Source: Planctomycetota bacterium (GTDB lineage: Bacteria; Planctomycetota; Phycisphaerae; Sedimentisphaerales; Anaerobacaceae). From it: DNA of 42,669 nucleotides. The notes below the pieces were generated by a model. The model made no database searches. It saw only the letters and a list, made by a program, of their open reading frames with translations, and had not been told where the DNA came from. Where the stretch lies: NCBI GenBank assembly GCA_023481165.1, contig JAMCWO010000228.1, positions 25,971 through 68,639 of the forward strand. The letters run 5' to 3'. Both the position numbers and the translations under genes were made by a program. Shown piece by piece: positions 16,251 to 23,797 of this stretch; position 1 is the first letter of the stretch; the number at the start of each line of letters is the position of its first letter.

Positions 16251-16868
16251 CTATAGTGGCTTGTCTTCGCGGGGCCGGTTGCGCATCTCATTCACCGCCT
16301 GCCACAGCCGCCCGATCTCCTTCTTGAGCCCGTCCAAGCTCCGGACGACTTCGTCCTTGAACGATCCGTCGGGGCCTTGCCCCTTGGGCCCTTGCTCGCG
16401 CAATAGCTGCTCCAGACGGTCCGCCTCTTTCCAAATGCGCTCCGAGTCCTCCATGCGTCCCTGCTCTTTGGCCCTGCGCGACTCATCCCGCAGACGTTCA
16501 ATCTGCCTCTTGATCTCCTCTCGTTCTTCCATGCGTGGGCCGGGCGGCACAGGCTGGAAGCTGCCCGGCTGCTGCGGGCCGGGGCCCCGATTCACCAGCC
16601 GCATCGCCATCTGGTCCAGCTCATCTGCCTGCCGACGCAGCCGGTCGGACAGCTCCTGTGCTTCGCGCGCCCGCGCCCGCAATTGGTCGGCCAGTTCTCT
16701 CATCCGCAGCGGTGGCATCGGGCCGGGACCGCCCGGTGGTTGCGGCTGAGGCGACATGACCATCGTCGGCGGCGGACTACCCTCGCGCCAGTCATTCATC
16801 TGGGCCGACGAGACGAGGGCAAGCATGATGACTAAACCCATCGCGGCAATCATCTTTCCAGGAATCAT
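16251..16868 (-). CDS. Secreted coiled-coil protein of unknown function
   Basis: A 205-residue protein with a Sec signal peptide (MIPGKMIAAMGLVIMLALVSSAQ) and then a Pro/Gly/Gln-rich linker flanking charged helical segments: MRELADQLRARAREAQELSDRL, and later EEIKRQIERLRDESRRAKEQ with heptad spacing. A final helix reads VRSLDGLKKEIGRLWQAVNE. GGAGGT lies 7 bases before ATG 16868, which fixes the start against a longer open frame to 17030. The stop touches the fhs start codon, so the genes are translationally linked, an odd partner for a cytoplasmic folate enzyme. I recognise no family. Confidence 0.72.
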   Translation of the reverse strand: MIPGKMIAAMGLVIMLALVSSAQMNDWREGSPPPTMVMSPQPQPPGGPGPMPPLRMRELADQLRARAREAQELSDRLRRQADELDQMAMRLVNRGPGPQQPGSFQPVPPGPRMEEREEIKRQIERLRDESRRAKEQGRMEDSERIWKEADRLEQLLREQGPKGQGPDGSFKDEVVRSLDGLKKEIGRLWQAVNEMRNRPREDKPL

Positions 16869-17026
16869 GTGGATACCTCCGTTTCTTTTCTCACGTACGA
16901 TCGAGAAAGCCCCATAATGATCCGTTTGGATACAGTCCCACTTTGATGGGCCGGATAGCTGCATAGACCTCGCAAGTATCTCGGCGTGTTCGCCTGCCTG
17001 CTTTAGATCGCGACTTCGCCCGGTAT

Positions 17027-18316
17027 TCAAAGGATGATCTGTTCCTTCTCCACGTCGAACCTCGCGGTCTTGCCCGCGCGGAGGCCGAGCATACCCATCT
17101 GGAGTGCGGTCTGGACGTAATACGCCAGGTCCATCGGGCTGGCCGTCTCTTTCTTGCCGGACCGACAGCAGGCCAGGAAGTCACGCCAGTAGCCGGTGAA
17201 ATCTTCGCCGTGCTCGATGGCGAAGCGTTGGGGCTTCTTCTTCGAGCCGTCGGCCGGCACAAAGACGATCTCTTTTCCCTGAATCGTCAGGGTGCCGTCC
17301 CAGCCACGGATCACCGGGACCCGGCCGGGCGCCCCGCGACCGCCGGTGCCCTGATAATCGTTGCCCTGTGTCCCCAGGACGGCGACCGTGATCCCCTCCG
17401 GGTAATCGATGAGGGTGTTGAACGTATCCGGGATCTCGCGCTCCTGGTAGCGGTATTTGCCGCCGGTAGCGACCACCATACTCGGCATCTTGACGCCCAG
17501 AATGTAGAGGACTGGCGTCAAACTGTGCGGGAACAGGTCCGTCGAAGGTCCGCCGGCATAGTCCTCGTACATTCGCCAGCGGAAGAACCGGCTGACATCG
17601 AACGGCCGTTTGGGCATGTCGCCCAAGAAGGCCTCCCAGTTGAGGTCCGGTCCCGGCTTGGCGTTCGGGTCATCGATGGGCATCCCGCGCTCGCCCCAAT
17701 CGCCGACGCGGAAATAGCCGCACTCGGCGTGGATCGGCTTGCCGATCAAGCCGTCCACCACGAGCTTCCGCATCTGGTGATAGGCCGAATCCGACATCCC
17801 CTGCGAGCCGAGTTGGAAGACCTGCTTGGAGTCCCGGACGGTCTGCGTCAGTTTCTTCGTGAGCTCGAACTGCCGCCAGTGCGTCACGGGCTTTTCGCAG
17901 TACACGTGCTTGCCGGCCTTGATCGCGTCGATGGCCTGGTAGCCGTGAAGGTGGTCCGGCGTGGCGATGCAGACCACATCCACATTCGGGTCGGCCAGCA
18001 ATTCATGGTAGTCCATGTACCCTTTGCCACCGTAGCCTTCCACGCGCTTATTCAGTCGCGGCCGGTAAACGTCACACGCCGCGACAATCTCGACCGACTC
18101 TTTCCCCTGGGTTTTGAGCCAGTGCACCGCCTCGAAGTGCGCGCCGCTGCGCCCACCGCAGCCGATGAACCCAACCCCCAGCCGCTCGTTGGCACCCAAT
18201 ACTTTGCCGACAAAAGGCTTCGGGGCTACTCCCGCCAGGGCCGCTCCGGCAAGGGCGCTGTGTATGAACCCGCGCCGGCTCACTCTGGTGTTTCTCGTCT
18301 CTCCACTTTCGTCCAT
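17027..18316 (-). CDS. Tat-exported Gfo/Idh/MocA family oxidoreductase
   Basis: A 429-residue exported oxidoreductase. The twin-arginine signal is VSRRGFIHSALAGAALAG (Arg 14-15), the Rossmann motif GVGFIGCGGRSG is at 47-58, and the EKP signature is at 141-143. The region DPNVDVVCIATPDHLH is the usual nucleotide-edge strand of this family. GAGGAG stands 7 bases before ATG 18316. It is only 11 bases downstream of the DUF6807 gene and is the last gene of a five-gene minus-strand operon (nucleosidase, purine permease, epimerase, DUF6807, this gene). It would oxidise or epimerise a sugar in the periplasm; the identity of the sugar is inferred only loosely from the nucleosidase. Confidence 0.9.
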   Translation of the reverse strand: MDESGETRNTRVSRRGFIHSALAGAALAGVAPKPFVGKVLGANERLGVGFIGCGGRSGAHFEAVHWLKTQGKESVEIVAACDVYRPRLNKRVEGYGGKGYMDYHELLADPNVDVVCIATPDHLHGYQAIDAIKAGKHVYCEKPVTHWRQFELTKKLTQTVRDSKQVFQLGSQGMSDSAYHQMRKLVVDGLIGKPIHAECGYFRVGDWGERGMPIDDPNAKPGPDLNWEAFLGDMPKRPFDVSRFFRWRMYEDYAGGPSTDLFPHSLTPVLYILGVKMPSMVVATGGKYRYQEREIPDTFNTLIDYPEGITVAVLGTQGNDYQGTGGRGAPGRVPVIRGWDGTLTIQGKEIVFVPADGSKKKPQRFAIEHGEDFTGYWRDFLACCRSGKKETASPMDLAYYVQTALQMGMLGLRAGKTARFDVEKEQIIL

Positions 18317-18327
18317 AGCAATTCTCC

Positions 18328-19299
18328 TCAGTTCTCCTTGACGGTCGGCATGGCAACCCACTGTTTGTAGAGTCGGTCAATCTGCGTCGTCTCCGGTCGC
18401 CCATCCCACAGCACCACGGCGTAGCGCAGTATCAGAGCCTTGCCGGAGACCAACTTCAGCGGCTCCTCGTGCAATCTCAAGGTGGCCGACAGGTAGGCAA
18501 ACGGCTTGGCCATGGTGAACCAGGTCGCCGGATGCCGGGGATTGTCGGGATGGTCGAACATCGCGACTGTCACGGTCTTGCCATTAGCCTGTGCCGTATA
18601 GGCGCACCATGTCGAACGCGTCAGCCGCTCTTCGCCCCGGAAGATGGCGCCGGGGGCGTTGTCCGGATTGCGAAACTCGCCCGTGGCATCCATCGAACGG
18701 ATGAAGCGCAAGCCGAGCCCATGATAGTGGGAACCGCTGAGCACGATGGAGTCCTTCCCCTGCGGCACCGACAATCTGGATTCCCACGTCAGGAACGTGA
18801 CGGCCGGGTCGCCAATTCGCCCCGCCGTGATCGTGCGCTGTTCGGCCAACAGGGGTTCGCTGTTCGGCTGCGATACCCACCGAAGGCTTTCGCCGTAACG
18901 ACCCCACCGGTGGCCCACTGGACCGATCACGGCGACGTCATCGAAGCGGAGGTGCTGTTGCTTGCCCGGCAGTCGCTCGAAATGACCATCTACGGGTCCC
19001 GGAGCTTCGCCCCAGAAATCGACATTGTTCACCGCGCAGGCAAACATGAGGGCGTGGTGATGCAAATGATCCGGCGGCGCATCCAAGAGCACATTGGCGC
19101 CACTGGGCGTGAACAGTTCCTGCACGTACGGCTTGAAAGGAACATCGCTGTGATGATAGCGCAACAGAGTGCTGTTCCCTTCGCGTACCGCCAGGCTATT
19201 GGCATCCACCACGACCTGCTGTGCATTGGCAGTTCGCAGTGCCACGAGTAAGGCGATGCAGGCCGCCGCCCTACGAAACGATGTATGGCTACCCTTCAT
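18328..19299 (-). CDS. Secreted DUF6807 (PmoA-like) protein
   Basis: A 323-residue exported protein. A Sec signal peptide (RRAAACIALLVALRTANAQ) is followed by the family hallmark PPDHLHHHALMFA near residue 75 (a variant of DHPHHRG), and later SHYHGLGLRFI and WCAYTAQANGKTVTVAMFDHPDNPRHP. DUF6807 proteins are common in planctomycete and Bacteroidota sugar loci, usually beside Gfo/Idh oxidoreductases and TIM-barrel epimerases, exactly as here. They probably bind or modify a carbohydrate; the His cluster suggests a metal site (inference). GAGGAG precedes ATG 19299 by 9 bases. A longer open frame to 19377 lacks a ribosome site and overlaps the upstream gene. Confidence 0.82.
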   Translation of the reverse strand: MKGSHTSFRRAAACIALLVALRTANAQQVVVDANSLAVREGNSTLLRYHHSDVPFKPYVQELFTPSGANVLLDAPPDHLHHHALMFACAVNNVDFWGEAPGPVDGHFERLPGKQQHLRFDDVAVIGPVGHRWGRYGESLRWVSQPNSEPLLAEQRTITAGRIGDPAVTFLTWESRLSVPQGKDSIVLSGSHYHGLGLRFIRSMDATGEFRNPDNAPGAIFRGEERLTRSTWCAYTAQANGKTVTVAMFDHPDNPRHPATWFTMAKPFAYLSATLRLHEEPLKLVSGKALILRYAVVLWDGRPETTQIDRLYKQWVAMPTVKEN

Positions 19300-19319
19300 C
19301 GGCTCATCTCCTCCCCGGC

Positions 19320-20144
19320 TCAGACGAATTGCTTGAGGTGCTGGATGCTGCGCTCGGCCTGCTCGATGGTGCCGCACTCGACGCTCAGGACGATATCACG
19401 CTTGGCCCGGCGGCAGACCTGGATCACTTTCCTCCAATCGATAACGCCGTCGCCGCAGGCGCAGCCGGCCGGTGTGCCGGTGACTTTGCCGCGCTCGGCC
19501 TGGGAGTGCTGAATCGAGATGTCCTTCGCGTGCACGTGGACCAGCCGGGGCAGCACGTGTTCCAGCCACGCGATCGGGTCGTGGCCGCTCAGGTAAGAGT
19601 TGCCCGTGTCGAAGTTGATGCCGATGGCCGGCGAATCCACAAGGTTGGCGATGCGGTCGAGCCCAGCCGGGGTCTTGCTGTACTGCTGATGCGGCTCGAT
19701 GCCGATCAGAATGCCGCGGTTCTCGGCAAATCCCGCCGCCTCGGTCAAGGTGTACTTCATCAGCACGTGATCTTCCTGTTTCGTCGTCCACGTGGTCTTC
19801 GGGCCTTCGTCCGTATTCACCACCGGCGCCCCGCACTCCGCCGCGAACCGGATCGCCTGGTTGAGATAATTGCCGCCGACATCCGGTCGGCACAGGGCCG
19901 TGTGGGAGGACAGTCCCGAGAGTTTGATGCCCGCCTTCTCGCACGCCCGCCGGATGCGATACGGATCGTCCGACATGGAGACCGTCATATAGTAGCCGGC
20001 CCCGCTCATCAGCTCCCGGCCCAGGTGGACCCAGGGCTCGATGTACTTGTAGCCCAGCTCCGCCGCTTTTTCCACGCCCCACTCGAAGGGCTTGTCCGCG
20101 TGCCGCACGAACTCCATGTTCACGCCAATTCCCACTTTACCCAT
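19320..20144 (-). CDS. Sugar phosphate isomerase/epimerase (xylose isomerase-like TIM barrel)
   Basis: A 274-residue cytoplasmic TIM-barrel enzyme of the AP-endonuclease-2/IolE-like family. Metal-ligand positions can be seen in order: GILIGIEPH (Glu), GINFDTGNS (Asp), LVHVHAKD (His) and IVLSVECG (Glu near the end). No signal peptide is present although its neighbours are exported. AAGGAG precedes the ATG by 8 bases. It follows the purine permease by 19 bases and precedes DUF6807 by 20. Family members isomerise or epimerise keto- and aldo-sugars or inosose; the substrate is not predictable here. Confidence 0.87.
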   Translation of the reverse strand: MGKVGIGVNMEFVRHADKPFEWGVEKAAELGYKYIEPWVHLGRELMSGAGYYMTVSMSDDPYRIRRACEKAGIKLSGLSSHTALCRPDVGGNYLNQAIRFAAECGAPVVNTDEGPKTTWTTKQEDHVLMKYTLTEAAGFAENRGILIGIEPHQQYSKTPAGLDRIANLVDSPAIGINFDTGNSYLSGHDPIAWLEHVLPRLVHVHAKDISIQHSQAERGKVTGTPAGCACGDGVIDWRKVIQVCRRAKRDIVLSVECGTIEQAERSIQHLKQFV

Positions 20145-20163
20145 GGCCGCACTCCTTCCAAAA

Positions 20164-21486
20164 TCATTGAGTTGAACCGAAAATCGCTCGCAGATTGTCC
20201 ATTGTCACGAACAGCAACGACAGCAAGGCAATGACCCACATCGTGGGCTTCAGCTCTCGGGCCTTGCCCGCCACCAGCTTGATCAGCACGAAGGACAGGA
20301 ACCCAAAGGCCAACCCGGTGCTGATATTGTAGCTCAGCGCGATCATCACCACGATCATGAAGGCGGGCAGCGCCTCCTCCGTGTTGTTGAAGTCGATCCG
20401 TTTGATCTCCTTCATCATGAACAGGCCCACCATCACCAGCGCCGGGGCCGTGGCATACTCCGGCACGATTCCGACCACGGGCACGAACAGCAGCGCCAGC
20501 ACGAAGCACAACGCCGTGACGAGGGCGGTCAGGCCCGTGCGACCGCCCTGCTCGATCCCGGCGGCCGATTCGATGTAGGACGTGATGGTCGAGGTGCCCA
20601 GGGCCGCCCCGAGCATGCTCGCTCCGGCGTCGATGACCAGCAGGCGGCCCAGTCCCTTGATCTTGCCGCAGTCGTCCACCATCCTGGCCTCGTGGCAGCA
20701 GGCGACCAGCGTCCCGATGCTGTCAAACATGTCCATGAACATCAGCGTGAAGACGCTCCCGAACAGGCTCCATTTCAAGGCCCCGAGAATATCCAGTTGA
20801 AGGGCGACCGGGCGGATGTCGAAGTTGAAAGACACCAGCGAGGCCGGCTTCTCGACGTAGCCGAAGACCAACGCCAGCACGGTTGAGAAGACAATGCCGA
20901 TCAGCAGCGAGCCCTTGACTCGGCGGATCTCCAGGAACGCCATCAAGAGCAGGCCCACCAGGCCGATTGCCACCGTTCCCGTCAGCGGTCCGGCGGAGAC
21001 CAGCGTGGATTCGTTCTTGACGATGACCTTCATATTGACGAGGCCGATGAACGTGATGAACAGGCCGATCCCTACGGAGATCGCGGAAACCAGGCTTATG
21101 GGGATCGCCTCCACCAGTCGCTTCCGCAAACCGACCAGGGTCAGCACGACCCCCAGCAGGCCGGAGAGGAACACCACACCAAGGGCCGTCTGCCAGGTAA
21201 TGTGGCCGGCTTTCACAAGGCTATAGGCGAGAAAGGCATTGAGCCCCATACCCGGCGCCATGGCAATAGGAGCATGCGCGACAATGCCGGTAATGGCCGT
21301 GGTGATGGCACTGACGATGCATGTCACGACCACGAGCGCCTGGCGGTCCATGCCCGCCGCACTCAGGATCGCCGGGTTCACGAAGATGATGTAGGCCATC
21401 GTGAGGAACGTGGTGATCCCCGCGACCACCTCCGTCTTCGCCCTGGACTCCTGTCGCTCAACCACCAGGTACTCACTCCGCTGCAC
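20164..21486 (-). CDS. NCS2/AzgA-type purine nucleobase permease
   Basis: A permease of about 440 residues with around 12 membrane helices, related to the hypoxanthine/guanine/adenine transporters AzgA and PbuG. Typical blocks are the start ITTFLTMAYIIFVNPAILS, the central GMGLNAFLAY, TSTITSYIESAAGIEQGGRTGL and KEIKRIDFNNTEEALPAF. I prefer GTG 21486, which follows GAGGGG by 8 bases and overlaps the nucleosidase stop by 14; TTG 21504 is the alternative. It is directly downstream of a lipoprotein nucleosidase that would release a purine base outside the inner membrane, so importing that base is the likely role (inference). Confidence 0.9.
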   Translation of the reverse strand: MQRSEYLVVERQESRAKTEVVAGITTFLTMAYIIFVNPAILSAAGMDRQALVVVTCIVSAITTAITGIVAHAPIAMAPGMGLNAFLAYSLVKAGHITWQTALGVVFLSGLLGVVLTLVGLRKRLVEAIPISLVSAISVGIGLFITFIGLVNMKVIVKNESTLVSAGPLTGTVAIGLVGLLLMAFLEIRRVKGSLLIGIVFSTVLALVFGYVEKPASLVSFNFDIRPVALQLDILGALKWSLFGSVFTLMFMDMFDSIGTLVACCHEARMVDDCGKIKGLGRLLVIDAGASMLGAALGTSTITSYIESAAGIEQGGRTGLTALVTALCFVLALLFVPVVGIVPEYATAPALVMVGLFMMKEIKRIDFNNTEEALPAFMIVVMIALSYNISTGLAFGFLSFVLIKLVAGKARELKPTMWVIALLSLLFVTMDNLRAIFGSTQ

Positions 21487-22405
21487 GTTTGAGCCCCTCG
21501 CCAACGATCTCCACCACCAAGCCGGCGGAATTCTTCGCCGCCATCGTGTAGAACAGTTGCTTATCCATGACCGCGCTGCGATCCGCCTTGTCGCTGATGC
21601 TGCGGATCACCAGGCACCCGATGCCCCGCTGATAGCAGAGCTGCGCCACGGCGGCCCCTTCCATCTCCACGGCGCAGGCCCCGAGGTCCTTGGCCAACTC
21701 TGCGCTCTTGTCCTTCGAGGCCACGAATACGTCGCCCGTGACCACGGTCCCGACGACTGCTTTGGGAGGCCGCTGGCCCGTCTGCAACCCGACGGACCCG
21801 AAGGTCATACTCTTCGCGGCCTGCTCGGCACTGGTCAGAAGCACAGGGTCCGCCGGGAAGAAGACCGGGTTGGGCTCGCCGGTCATCCGGCTCTTGACCC
21901 CGCCGTACTCGAGGCCTTGCGGCCACAGCGTTCCCATATCGTGGTAGGCCGTCTGTTTCGCAATGACGATGTCGCCCGGCTCCAGGTTCGGATCGACGCC
22001 GCCGGCGATGCCGGTAAAGATGACGCGCGTGGGGTGGCAATGCTCGAGGAGCAGCGTCGTCGTCATGGCCGCATTGACCTTGCCGACCCCGGTCCAGGCA
22101 AGGACGACCGACTGAGCCCCGATTCGCCCCGAGATGAACTCAATCCCCTCGATCTCCTGGGACTTCGCATCGGTCAGCATGCCCTGGAGCAGCGTAACCT
22201 CCGAATTGACGGCCCCCAGCACGGCCAAGATCGGAGCGGAAGAAGTCTGCCTGGAGGGGGCCGCCAGAGCGGCATTCGGCTTGGGAGAGGAGCTCTCCGA
22301 TGTATCCTGCCGTTCCTGGGGCCTCGAACCCGGTGCCGTAGTGCAGGAGGCCAGCGACAACGCTGACACGAGGCAGAACACCCCTGCGAGGCAACGTGGT
22401 TTCAT
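21473..22405 (-). CDS. Lipoprotein 5'-methylthioadenosine/S-adenosylhomocysteine nucleosidase-like protein
   Basis: A 310-residue protein of the MTAN/PNP family that cleaves N-glycosidic bonds of adenosine-type nucleosides. The core matches well: FTGIAGGVDPNLEPGDIVIA, VTGDVFVAS, and ACAVEMEGAAVAQ with the ribose-binding MEG, then RSISDKAD with the catalytic Asp region. The N-terminus is unusual: a lipoprotein signal MKPRCLAGVFCLVSALSLASC, with lipobox LASC, and then a Ser/Pro-rich linker of about 35 residues. Normal MTANs are cytoplasmic and about 230 residues long. AGGAG lies 6 bases before the ATG. It opens the operon with a purine permease, so it probably salvages bases from nucleosides outside the cytoplasm. 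Confidence 0.9.
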   Translation of the reverse strand: MKPRCLAGVFCLVSALSLASCTTAPGSRPQERQDTSESSSPKPNAALAAPSRQTSSAPILAVLGAVNSEVTLLQGMLTDAKSQEIEGIEFISGRIGAQSVVLAWTGVGKVNAAMTTTLLLEHCHPTRVIFTGIAGGVDPNLEPGDIVIAKQTAYHDMGTLWPQGLEYGGVKSRMTGEPNPVFFPADPVLLTSAEQAAKSMTFGSVGLQTGQRPPKAVVGTVVTGDVFVASKDKSAELAKDLGACAVEMEGAAVAQLCYQRGIGCLVIRSISDKADRSAVMDKQLFYTMAAKNSAGLVVEIVGEGLKRAAE

Positions 22406-22467
22406 GGCTTCTCCTGCTCCGGCCGGGATCTGCGAGGTACCGCACCAGGCATCCCTGCCTACTTCAA

Positions 22468-22552
22468 TGCGAGCGAGAGGAGTCGAACCTCCACGTCCTT
22501 AACGGACACCAGGTCCTAAGCCTGGCGCGTCTGCCGATTCCGCCACGCTCGC
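22468..22552 (-). tRNA. tRNA-Leu (anticodon UAG)
   Basis: A full class II tRNA on the minus strand with its 5' end at 22552. The acceptor stem is GCGAGCG/CGCTCGC with discriminator A, the anticodon stem-loop is CCAGG-CTTAGGA-CCTGG (anticodon TAG), there is a long variable arm, and the T-loop is TTCGACT in GGAGG/CCTCT. No CCA is encoded. A good promoter lies 60-95 bases upstream. Confidence 0.96.
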
Positions 22553-22571
22553 CACAGGTAGCGCAAACGCC

Positions 22572-22591
22572 GGATCCCACCTGTGGGATCC
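22572..22591 (-). other. Hairpin in the tRNA-Leu leader
   Basis: A perfect 8-bp stem with a 4-base loop (GGATCCCA-CCTG-TGGGATCC) lies between the predicted start site (about 22613) and the mature tRNA 5' end. It would be in the 5' leader removed by RNase P. It is also a 20-bp palindrome except for the loop. Confidence 0.5.
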
Positions 22592-22619
22592 GTTCAAACC
22601 GCACCCTGCGGTCGGGGTC

Positions 22620-22648
22620 ATTATCGCCTGTTGCGGGCCTCGGATCAA
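22620..22648 (-). promoter_or_regulatory. σ70-type promoter of tRNA-Leu
   Basis: On the minus strand TTGATC (22648-22643) and GATAAT (22625-22620) are separated by exactly 17 bases. The predicted start is near 22613, giving a leader of about 60 bases. The match in both boxes and the spacing make this a convincing housekeeping promoter. Confidence 0.65.
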
Positions 22649-22775
22649 CCGAAAATCATCCGATTGTGGACAGGGCGTGTGCGGAGAGAAAGCAGCCGGA
22701 CTGAGGGGCTGCGCCAGTGAACACCACGTTCGGACGACCGCCGGACCGTGGTTCAGGTTCAACGGGCGCAGATCC

Positions 22776-22913
22776 TTACTGCTGTACGGTAACTTCGACC
22801 TGCGGCCGGCCGTCGCTCAGACTAACGTCGCGGTCCGGCCTCCCTTCGAGTCCCTCACAACCCCCGAGGAGAAACCCGGCGAGAAGCAGCAGGCATCCGA
22901 GCAGTCGTTTCAT
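22776..22913 (-). CDS. Very small lipoprotein
   Basis: A 45-residue protein: MKRLLGCLLLLAGFLLGGC is a lipoprotein signal with lipobox LGGC, leaving a mature peptide of only about 27 residues (EGLEGRPDRDVSLSDGRPQ and a short β-like end). GGAGGGG precedes ATG 22913 by 8-10 bases. It follows another small lipoprotein gene by 49 bases on the same strand. Function unknown; entericidin-like or structural small lipoproteins are possible comparisons in size only. Confidence 0.62.
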   Translation of the reverse strand: MKRLLGCLLLLAGFLLGGCEGLEGRPDRDVSLSDGRPQVEVTVQQ

Positions 22914-22962
22914 GCGTTTTCCCCTCCAGGAACGGTATCTTGCCTGCGAGCTGCGACGAGAA

Positions 22963-23193
22963 TCACGGTTCGGCCGGAGTCTGGACGGGCGACGCCGTGT
23001 CGTTCTGCGCGTTCTCATCCATCAGCCGGTACCGACGGCCATCGTAACCATCGCGATAGCCGCGATATTCGTAGGGCGGCCGATACCCGTACGGCCTATG
23101 ATACGCGTAACGGTGTTCGTGTTCCTCCTCCTCGCAGCCAGCTATGAAGAAACCTGCGACCAGCATACAAGCAAGAACAAGCATCCGTTTCAT
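22963..23193 (-). CDS. Small Tyr/Arg-rich lipoprotein
   Basis: A 76-residue protein with lipoprotein signal MKRMLVLACMLVAGFFIAGC (lipobox IAGC), then a Glu/His stretch EEEEHEHR and a repetitive Tyr-Arg-Pro-Gly region (YHRPYGYRPPYEYRGYRDGY). Such YRG repeats occur in secreted coat-like or nucleic-acid-binding small proteins, but no function is assignable. AGAGGA stands 8 bases before the ATG. It probably shares a transcript with the next small lipoprotein. Confidence 0.7.
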   Translation of the reverse strand: MKRMLVLACMLVAGFFIAGCEEEEHEHRYAYHRPYGYRPPYEYRGYRDGYDGRRYRLMDENAQNDTASPVQTPAEP

Positions 23194-23396
23194 AACTCTG
23201 TCCTCTCCGGCAGTGGTTCATCTCTGTTTCGTTTCCATCCGTTCGCGAACGTCGTCAGAATATTTCGTGAGAATATACGGAGCCCCGGCGACAGAGAGCA
23301 TTAGGGGAGTTTGCTCAATCGGTGGCCCGATTTCACCAATGGCGGGGAATGTGTGCAGGATGTGGAGGAGGCGAAGAGGGAGGACCGATCAGGCCG

Positions 23397-23666
23397 CTAT
23401 CCTCCGAGCAACGGCTCGGAGTCGTCCTTTTCTTCTTTCTGGGCCGCGGGCGGCTCTTCTTTGGAGATTCTCTCGATGCGTTTCTCGGCCTTCTGGAGGA
23501 TGTCCCGGCAGTGTTTGATCAGGGCCATGCCCTTCTCGTACTGCTCCAGGCTGTCCTGCAAGGGAATCTGGCCCTCCTCGATCCGATCCACAATCCCTTT
23601 GAGTTGCTGGATCGCCTGCTCGAAGGTCATCTTCTCGATGTCGTCGATCTTGCCGGTCTTTGCCAT
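23397..23666 (-). CDS. xseB: Exodeoxyribonuclease VII small subunit
   Basis: An 89-residue XseB. The family helix pair is clear: MTFEQAIQQLKGIVDRIEEG, then LPLQDSLEQYEKGMALIKHC (here starting IPLQDS). It partners XseA, encoded 131 bases upstream on the same strand, in single-strand DNA exonuclease VII. A charged C-terminal tail (KEEKDDSEP) is extra but common. Secure. Confidence 0.95.
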   Translation of the reverse strand: MAKTGKIDDIEKMTFEQAIQQLKGIVDRIEEGQIPLQDSLEQYEKGMALIKHCRDILQKAEKRIERISKEEPPAAQKEEKDDSEPLLGG

Positions 23667-23797
23667 AACATTATCCTGAGTCTTGTTCCAGACCCATCTC
23701 TTCTACCCTGGATTCCGGAAGTTTTCAACGGGATTTTCTCTCCCCCGCGCTTCGTCGGCTCATCACGTGAGGCAGCGCCGACGTGGGGCCGAAATGC

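Noticed and set aside
14847..16256. Long plus-strand open frame opposite fhs
   Set aside because: The minus-strand FTHFS motifs are unambiguous; this is a codon-bias shadow.
22776..23304. Plus-strand open frames of up to 195 codons across the lipoprotein region
   Set aside because: They lack ribosome sites and motifs and run antisense to two genes with lipoboxes.
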